Shown here piece after piece: positions 56,646 through 64,000 of a stretch of 64,000 nt of DNA. Below the pieces are notes generated by a model. The model searched no databases and was not told where the DNA came from. It worked only from the letters and a program-made list of their open reading frames with translations. Origin of the DNA: Meconema thalassinum (lineage: Eukaryota > Arthropoda > Insecta > Orthoptera > Tettigoniidae); NCBI GenBank assembly GCA_946902985.2, contig OX336389.2, forward strand, positions 1,080,893,788 through 1,080,957,787, written 5' to 3'. How positions within the stretch are numbered: the first letter of the stretch is position 1; each line of letters starts with the position of its first letter. The translations under genes were made by a program, and so were the position numbers.

Positions 56646-56659
56646 ATGATTAAATTAAT

Positions 56660-57960
56660 AAGATTGCAATTATAGAAGCATTTCTTTGATAAGTGTCCCG
56701 GAAAAAGTTTACACAGTTCGGTCATTGCTCGAGTGTAAGATGGTTGAAAACCAGTTTGGCTTAAGACCACAACGAGGATGTGAGTATCAAATGTTAAGTA
56801 TGCACCAAATTATTAAGAAATGCTACGAGCGGAGTAGACATTTGTGTATGTGTTTTGTAGATCCAGAATACCCAGGCAGAAGGTACTGAGCATCCTGAGG
56901 GATTATGGTATCGATACAGGCTATCCAAGTATGTATGGTGATAATCAGGAAGCCGTAGGAGTTGATGATAAGATAAGTTCTTGGTTCAAGGTCTTTACAG
57001 GAGTGAGACAAGGATGTACTCTTTCACCACTACTGTTTATTTTATATATGGACCATTTGCCGAAGGGCATAAACTGGCTGGGTGGGATTCAATTAGGTAC
57101 AAATCAGGTAAACGGTCTGGTCTGTGCTGATGACCTGGTTATAACGATAGACTCCGTTGAAAGCTTACAAGCCAACATATTAGAACTTGAACAGAAATGT
57201 AGGGACTATGGTATGAAACGCAGCATTTCAAAAACGAAGGTTGTGTCAGTAGGGAAGAAACGCAAGCAAATATAATGCCAGATAGCAGGAACTGAATTGG
57301 ATCAGGTGGACTAATTTAAATACTTAGGCTGTGTATTCTCTCTGGGTGGTAACATGGGGAAGGAAATAAAGTCAAGGTGCAGGAAAGCCAATGCAGTGAC
57401 CTCTCAGTAGTGATCTACAGTTTTCTGCAAGGAAAAAGTTATTGTGGCGATGAAACTCTCCCTACATCGCTTAGTATTTAGACCAACCATGCTGTATTGA
57501 AGTAAGAGCTGGGTAGATTCAGGGTATCTGAAAAATAAGCGAGAGGTGACTGAAATGAGGGTAGCACGAATGATTGCTGGAACAAATTAATAGAAGGAAG
57601 CAACGGCAGGAAGGTACTCGTAACGAAGAGATAAAGGCTAAGTTAGAAATTAACATGCTAGATGAAGCTGTTCCTATGAGCCGACTCAGAAGGGGGGGGG
57701 GGGTCATGTGATAAGAATGTGGGAGGAGAGATCACCTAATAGGTTAATGAGTTCGGGACTGTCCACGGTAAAAGAAGCAGAGGTAGACCTAAGAGGCGAT
57801 GGTTAGATTCAGTGATGAACGATTTTAAAGCGAGAGGTGTAGAACCAGTGCTAACTGCTAACAGGGGATCATGGAAACGACTTGTTCACAAACAGAGGCT
57901 TGCAGACTAGACTGGACTCTGAAAGGCAAATTAGTCTCAAATGAAAATGTACGTATGTAT
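56660..57960 (+). mobile_element. Non-LTR retrotransposon (LINE) fragment, RTE-like
   Basis: 5'-truncated LINE with RT sequence then a 3' tail ending about 57960 in 'aaatgaaaatgtacgtatgt'. Many stops and frameshifts. A short relative of its 3' end is at 39400-39530. Confidence 0.8.
56686..57275 (+). pseudogene. LINE reverse transcriptase fragment
   Basis: First piece (56686-56889): KMVENQFGLRPQRGCEYQ, then FVDPEY. After a frame break, 56844-57275: SSWFKVFTGVRQGCTLSP, LLFILYMDHLP, and CADDLVITIDS where most LINEs have (Y/F)ADD. Degraded continuation after 57275 includes KYLGCVF. Endonuclease domain is missing. Clade assignment is by general resemblance only. Confidence 0.8.
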
Positions 57961-58775
57961 TTTTATCAATGATATTATTATTAGTATTATATTTGGTAAA
58001 ATTCGAATGCCTTCGAGTTGTGGGTCGTATTTTCTTCCAGAGATGATCAGAATAATGAAAGATGGAGTTAGGGATTTGGGAATTGTGAAGTCATGTTCTG
58101 AGATTAAGTCCCTTTGAATCTAGCGCTTGATGGGCGAGTAAGTGCATGTGCCCCTAGAGACTACAGGGCGGCCATGGCCTCCACTCTCCGTGCCTCTGGG
58201 TAACCACTCCACTACCTAATCACCAGTAATGAAAAAAGGGTGAGGGAATCCAATAGAAGCGAGAGCCAGGCGTGCAGGGAGTCTCATTATGCATCTCGCC
58301 TGCCTTTTAAATTCACAGTCGGATAAACATTTCAATTTCGGTCGCCACACATCTGTTTCTGAGCGGTACAGTCCCAACACCTCCTCCACTTTCTTCCTGT
58401 AGAATTAAAGAGAAAACTCCACTACCTGAACGTGTGACGGTCACTCTAGTGCAGTGTTTCCCAACCGCATGGCCCTAGATCGAATTCTACCGGGTCAGGT
58501 GGTGACCTAACATTCGACTATGAATGAATGAAATTAACGAGATCTTTAAATATTTCTAAGAATAATAAATAATAAAATGTAATGCATTGTTAAAAGAAGC
58601 TCGTAACTACAAGTACTCCCTCTGAGTGTATGAACTCTTTTTCTATTCCCCTTGCTCATCCCCTGTTCACTTTCTTTACCTACACCACCGATGGTTCCTC
58701 TACTCTTTCACCAATGTATGAGAAAGTGATCACTAATGTAGCTTAATTCATCTTATTCCTCTCTTACTTCCTATT
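57961..58775. other. Unassigned DNA
   Basis: No gene or repeat recognised. Confidence 0.5.
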
Positions 58776-58780
58776 ATCTC

Positions 58781-58856
<76 letters not shown>

Positions 58857-58858
58857 TC
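58776..58858. repeat. (ATC)n microsatellite, about 25 units
   Basis: Long, nearly uninterrupted trinucleotide repeat ending 'catccatcatgataatcat'. Confidence 0.95.
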
Positions 58859-59142
58859 ATGATAATCATTTGAGTATGCTACTGCTTGGCATGCTATCAT
58901 TCTTATGTACTGTCTTTAATATGGTACTTAATTAGACAGTTCCTAGTTTTATATTAGCATCTAGTACAACTATATCTTAGTACTAATATTATAATTAAAT
59001 TATTGCCAATACTATTAATAGTATTTCTGAATTCATCATGATAAATTATATACTTGTCCTATGATTTCTACCAAAATATTATTAATCAATTAATTATGTA
59101 TTACGGTATTAAGTAAACTATTTCAATTTGAAGTACAACAAG
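58859..59142. other. Unassigned AT-rich DNA
   Basis: Nothing recognised. Confidence 0.5.
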
Positions 59143-60500
59143 AAGTTCCGTGACGAACTAAAGAGCCTACTTTTGTTAAAATTTAAGATTCATGCCAATG
59201 ATTAATGACGAAATTAAGTTGGTAATATCGAAATTTCTAATTAGTTCGAAATTAGTTGGCAGTTTCGTAGTTCCATCTCTTAAGATACAGAATACAAAAT
59301 TTGGTTGAAGTCCAATGGATAGCATGGACGTTACATGCAGTTAAACATTGGATCTAACAGCGCGCGTAAAATCATGTTGGCAACAATGACATACAGGTAT
59401 TGGTCAGAAATAATCTGAAATAATATGATCTATTGTTGTGTCAATTTTGAATGAAATCCATTAGTTAGTATAGAAGTTACATGCATTTTAAAATTGGACC
59501 TATCAGCAGGCTTAGAATCATGTTGGCAGCACTGGCGTAGGCCTATATTAGTTACTCCAAATTAATCTAGAATGCCAGGTAGTATACGTGTGCAAAGTTT
59601 AGAGCTATTGGCTTGAAGACTTTCTGATATATTGATATTATGGTAACAAAAATAGAGACAGCATTTATTAACAATTGGCAGCCCTGATTACTCTTAAGAA
59701 TCGGCATAGTCATATCTGTTATGGTACACATAGCACACACGAAATTTGGTTGAAATCCAAATGATAGTATAGAAGTTACATGTATTTAAAGTTGGACCTC
59801 TCAGCAGGCTTAGAATCATGTTGGTAGCACTGACGTATGAAAGTTACTCCAAATTAATATAGAATGTCAGGTACTATACGTGTGCATAGTTTAAAGCTGT
59901 CGGCTTGCATACTTTCTGATATATGGGTATTTGGATAAAAAACGAGAGCATTTATTAACAGTTGGCAGCCCTGCAGGCTCTTAAGAATACGCTCAGGCAT
60001 ATCTGTTTATGTATACATAGCACATACGAAATTTGGTTGAATTCCAATTGATAGTGTAGAAGTTATATGGATTTAAAAATTGGACCTATCAGCAGGCTTA
60101 TAATCATTTTGGCAACACTATCATGTATGGCCTCCTGGACATTAAACTGCAATATTATTATCTATACGTGTGCCAATTTTGAAATAGCTCCCATTCATAC
60201 CTTCCAAGATATCCAACATGGAGCTCAAATTTCAATTGCGATTTTTCAGCAGTTGGTAGCACTGACATAATTTTCAAATATGGCCGTAAGATATTCAGGT
60301 ATAGATCTTTACTCCTAGCAAATTTTGTTTCGATTGCTGCAGCCGTTTAGGAGTTGATAGGGGGGAACACACACACAGCCAGACAGACAGCCAGACAGAC
60401 AGACAGAAGGACAGACAGACAGACAGACACACATTTGCCCGATCTCATAAGTCTACTTTTTCCTCATTTTTGCAAAATGTGAAAAGTAGGCTAAACATTA
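59143..60500 (-). repeat. Periodic repeat family P2, inverted copy
   Basis: Reverse complement of the P2 arrangement at 26985-28102, from 'caagaagttccgtgacgaac' to 'agtctactttttcctcattt' with an AGAC/ACAC-rich tract at 60365-60435. Reverse anchors (TTGGCA or TTGGTAGC preceded by CAT or CAG) lie near 59373, 59519, 59672, 59817, 59959, 60105 and 60250, spacing 142-153. Confidence 0.75.
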
Positions 60501-60905
60501 CATAATACAATACGTAACTTCAGCATCGGTTAGTTATGAATCCGACCATAGAGATTCAACAAGTCATAGGAGTTCATTTTAAGGGGAGTTATATGCATGG
60601 CGTCCATAATCCACAATAAGTAAGCTAGAGAATACAGTGCTGGTAGATAAAGATTTTTATGGTGGTTCATTATACGGAGCTTTTAATCGTTTGACTAGCA
60701 TAGGAAAAATGGAAATATATTTTTAAACTTTTGAATGCCGCCATGTTGAATATTTCAAAATATTTGAAATATCTGCACTTTTCTTAGGCCTATTTACAAT
60801 TAAACACAACACACATATCTATGTCCGTGGCCGAGTTTAAACCGGCATTCGAGCGGGCCGAAAATTCAAAATGTTCAGACAGAAAACCTACTTTATATAG
60901 AGAGA
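60501..60905 (-). repeat. Degraded P1-like remnant
   Basis: 'atgccgccatgttgaatatt' near 60735 is the reverse of the P1 anchor, and 'agaaaacctactttatatag' near 60880 resembles the end block. Limits uncertain. Confidence 0.45.
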
Positions 60906-61071
60906 GTATCAACAAATTGTCTGAATAAACATATCCTGAGCCTGAGCCCAATTTGCCGATTGATTACCGCCAGAATACCATTCAAATGGTGAAGACAATT
61001 TATATTTTTAATGGTTAAGGATTAGGTGTAAGGAGAAGGTAGGCTACGATATCAATTTTCCAGACACTACT

Positions 61072-61455
61072 TGTGGTGTAGCGGCTGTCACCCCTAGGAG
61101 GTCCGGGTTCGATTCCCGGCTCTGTCAAGAATTTTTATTCTGATCTGAGGGCTGGAAAGGTGTACATTCAGCCTCGTCAGACCAATCCGAGAAATGGTGG
61201 GTTTGATTCCCACCTCAGCCATTCTTGAAGTGGTTCTCCGTGGTTTCCCACTTCTGTTCCAGGCAAATGCCGGGTTGGTTCCTAACGTAAAGCTACGGCT
61301 CCCTCCTTCCCAATCGTTACATGAAAAATACAAATACACCCATGAATAAAGCCATTCTAATAACACAAGTTATCACGCAAAATTCCACACACACACACCC
61401 GAGTTCAGGGGGTTAAATGACAGCGATGTCGAAGCCCCTCAAATGAAACAACATT
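61072..61455 (+). mobile_element. SINE family A, well preserved
   Basis: Box B GGTTCGATTCC near 61106, second B-box-like GTGGGTTTGATTCCCACC near 61199-61216, then 'gtggtttcccacttctgttc' and tail 'attccacacacacacacccg'. Head begins 'cacttgtggtgtagcggctg'. Confidence 0.8.
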
Positions 61456-61479
61456 CTTCCGGACGTATAATGTCTGCCG

Positions 61480-61765
61480 GCCACGTGGTATTAGGGTTGC
61501 GCGTCTGCCTTTCATCTGGAGGTCCCAGGTTCAATTCCCGGCTCCATCAGGGATTTTAGAAACTGACGTGAGGGCTGCGGAGGACAATTGAGTAGCTGTC
61601 TGTCAGTGAGGCAACGCCCCAGTGGCGGAAACTAAGATTATCGACCGAGGGGAACCCATCGCGCTGACCACGCGTCACCCTTTAATCTGTTGGCCAAACG
61701 GCTGGGCAGCGGTCGCTTGGTAGGCCAAGGCCCTTCATGAGCTGCGGTGCCACGTTCTTTGTTAG
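61480..61765 (+). mobile_element. SINE family C, well preserved
   Basis: Box-A-like 'acgtggtattagggttgcg', box B GGTTCAATTCC near 61529, then 'aactgacgtgagggctgc', 'gcgctgaccacgcgtcaccc' and 'cggtcgcttggtaggccaag'. Same family as 19918-20250. Confidence 0.75.
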
Positions 61766-62665
61766 ACGTATAATGTTGAACTTCGACTTCGCAAGATACT
61801 ACGGTAATATTGTTGAATGAGAGTACATGTACACAGTACAGAAATAATAAATACAATACCCCCTTCCTTCTATCCATTTCCCTCCACAGGATACTCTGTC
61901 AACTCTTCCTCTCGTCCCTTCATTAATCAAACTCTCAAAGAATTAAAAACAAAACAAGACCAAAATTTCCTGACAACGCAAATTGGAATCGGTTCCGCTT
62001 AGACTCATTTGCCCAACTGATGTCATTGTTTTCTGATAAACGAATATTGTAATGCAAATTATTATTCAATCATATTCAAATAGTGAGGACGTCATGATTA
62101 TTAATTAACAGTGATATATTGTAAAACAGGGTGTCCACAGAATAAGTGTCGGCAGAGAGATGGTCTCGGTGCTTAGGTGTATCATAAGAGGAAATTACCA
62201 ACGCTAAAATATGTGTAAGATAAGACCGCAATATATGGCGCAAATATATATGATATTCCTTTAATACACACAAAACAAAAATAACTGTTGTACGAATTCT
62301 GTGTTAGTCAAGGTCTGAATAAAGAGCATCTATATTCAAATGCTACTATATTTCTGCACTACCAGGATCAATTTTCAACTCAAGGGATCACCATATATAT
62401 TGTGTACTATTTGTTCATTCAAGATATGTAGGGTTTATTTTTCCAATATTACTGTTATTTTCTCTCTTTAGTTCTGGATTCCGAATATTAAAAAAAGGTT
62501 TATTCAGCCATTATTATTGTGCATTTCTCTCTCATTCTCTAGTTTTCAATTACGCAGGTTTTAAAAAAGTGTTTTAAGTTTTGTTGTAGGTTCCATTTAT
62601 TTTTGTTTTATATCGCTAGCATCACGTAATGTTTCCTCTTTATGATCTTCGGCATTGTTTATGTT
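61766..62665. other. Unassigned AT-rich DNA
   Basis: No feature recognised. Confidence 0.5.
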
Positions 62666-62669
62666 TTCG

Positions 62670-63235
62670 TTATTTTGCTATTTTGGTAGACGAAATATAG
62701 GATTACCATTTGTCAGTGTGTGTGTGTTTGCAGGCGTATGTGTGTTTTCTTTTTTCCCTAACTGATTCTGATTAACTGGAGCGGTAAAATTAGATATTGA
62801 CTTATTACTAGACAGTCTGGACGCGATAGTACCTTTCAAATTTTAATGTGTCAGCAAGCCAACATGGCAGCTGTGAAAAATATTTCACCCGTGTTCAATA
62901 TCTCAGAATCTGTTGAAAAAATCAACCTGAAAATGTGTTTGGTGATAATAAACTGTTAGCAAGATTGTCTATACGACTTTCAAAACCCGACGATCAATAT
63001 GGCATCCATGCGAATTTCATATATTTAAATGAGCTTTTCTGGTGACTTAATCATCAAATGCAGTGATACTTGATACCGTAAATCTTTATATACTGGCATC
63101 TAATGTAATTCAGCTAATATGAAAAATCATTATAAAAACATGTTTCTATTTCTTGTAACCTAATCGAGTGATCTAAGTGAAATTTTGTATGATGAACTAC
63201 AGTAGGCTATTTATATAATTCATATATGTACCCGT
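62670..63235 (+). repeat. Periodic repeat family P1, further copy
   Basis: GT tract at 62715-62745, 'actggagcggtaaaattaga', then anchors AACATGGCAGC (ATG 62864) and AATATGGCATCC (ATG 62999), spacing 135 bp, each followed by the usual block. Confidence 0.65.
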
Positions 63236-63497
63236 ACACAAATCTATGGCTTAAACGTATTACATTGTTCAGTAGATGCCAGTTCGTGATATCTGACTCT
63301 CCCTGATTCGATATCTGTGAAACTCGGGGTAGTACCCGTAGATAGTCTAAACTTACAAGTACACTACTGTTCGTAGCAAATGAATCACCAAGAACAAGAG
63401 ATGTGACCATATTGCACTTTATACCACAGATTAGGGGCATGGCAATACATAAATGATAAGAATGACAGTCCGGTACATGCACGTTGACGGTCGATCT
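63236..63497. other. Unassigned DNA; probable end of the Tc1-like element
   Basis: The transposon's terminal repeat must lie in this stretch but cannot be identified without the other end. Confidence 0.35.
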
Positions 63498-64000
63498 TCA
63501 GTACGGCGTCGCGCCACAACGTGCTGCACTAAGACCCACTAGACATCGTGGCATGGAATCATATAGCGCTTGAATACGCTGCTGGGGAATACCGTCCCAC
63601 GCGGTTTGTAGGCGCGTCCACAAAGCATCAACAGTGGCGGCAGGTGGACCTGGACGATCAAGTTGCCGACCGACCAGATCCTAGACATGTTCGATGGGCG
63701 ACATGTGAGGTAAACGGGCAGGTCAGGGAAGCAGAGGTATCCGTCGTTCTACGAAGAAGGCTTGCACATTCCTTGCCACATGTGGGTGGGCATGGTCCTG
63801 CTGAAATAAGGCCTGTGGAACGGCCTGCAGGAGGGGCAGTGCTGCGGGCTGTAACACTTCCCTGATGTAGCGGTAACAGTTCAGATTGCCTGCAGGACGT
63901 ACGAGGCGTGATCGCCTGTTATAGGCAATTGCGCCCCAAACCATTACACCTGGTGTTTGTCCGCTATGCCGCTCAACAATACAGTCTGCCTGAATGCGTT
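63498..64000 (-). pseudogene. Tc1-like transposase, C-terminal part, cut by window end
   Basis: Minus strand reads MVWGAIAYNRRSRLV, FQQDHAHPHVARNVQAFF (second catalytic Asp in QQDHA) and, after one stop, ARLPHMSPIEHV followed by another stop and DLVGRQLDRPG; terminates at 63498. The Glu of SPIEHVW is the third catalytic residue (DDE of Tc1 family). Both in-frame stops (near 63724 and 63680) stand where Trp is conserved (TGG to TGA and TGG to TAG). The N-terminal part lies beyond 64000. Inactive. Confidence 0.85.

Noticed and set aside
58776..58858. CRISPR-like array.
   Set aside because: It is a simple (ATC)n microsatellite with no spacers, in an insect genome.

Overview
The window looks like intergenic or intronic DNA from a large, repeat-rich insect genome. 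The tRNA-headed SINEs, long Ty3/gypsy-type elements, Tc1/mariner elements, Helitrons and AT-rich unique DNA suggest a polyneopteran such as an orthopteroid, but I cannot fix the species from sequence alone. I found no complete host gene. The only host-coding candidate is a 67-bp open segment at 2131-2197 bounded by good splice-acceptor and splice-donor sequences.

Layout. 1-6.4 kb: SINE pieces, the candidate exon, a near-perfect ~1.2-kb palindrome (3123-4350) with 12-bp target-site duplications and a hammerhead-ribozyme motif on its minus strand, then a rearranged mariner (5105-6019) made of inverted copies of a transposase tail. 6.4-17.7 kb: a decayed Ty3/gypsy-type LTR retrotransposon on the minus strand (LTRs 6436-9246 and 15880-17655; gag, protease, RT, RNase H, integrase, all with frame breaks). 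17.7-21.4 kb: SINEs and a deleted mariner. 21.5-28.1 kb: dispersed non-coding repeats with an internal period of about 146 bp. 29.4-38.7 kb: a very young LTR element with 2813-bp LTRs (only 4 differences seen), an exact 4-bp TSD, one intact 838-codon gag and no pol. 38.7-45.7 kb: SINEs, a small retroposon and mostly unassigned DNA. 45.7-56.6 kb: three Helitron copies in the same orientation, alternating with one SINE family and one repeat (X). 56.6-64 kb: a LINE fragment, a long ATC microsatellite, an inverted copy of the 146-bp periodic family, more SINEs, and a Tc1-like transposase pseudogene cut by the window end.

How the parts relate. The gag-only element and the gypsy-type element have homologous Gag proteins (N-terminal coiled coil with 11-residue repeats, capsid-like domain, arginine-rich tail without a zinc knuckle), so the gag-only element is probably mobilised in trans by a Pol-encoding relative. 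Among the Helitrons, the copy keeping Rep-helicase sequence has lost its 3' hairpin, while the two copies keeping hairpin and CTRR-type ends have lost Rep. The ribozyme-bearing family has at least five pieces here; two have 11-12 bp target-site duplications, which fits a Penelope-like or retrozyme-like retroelement.
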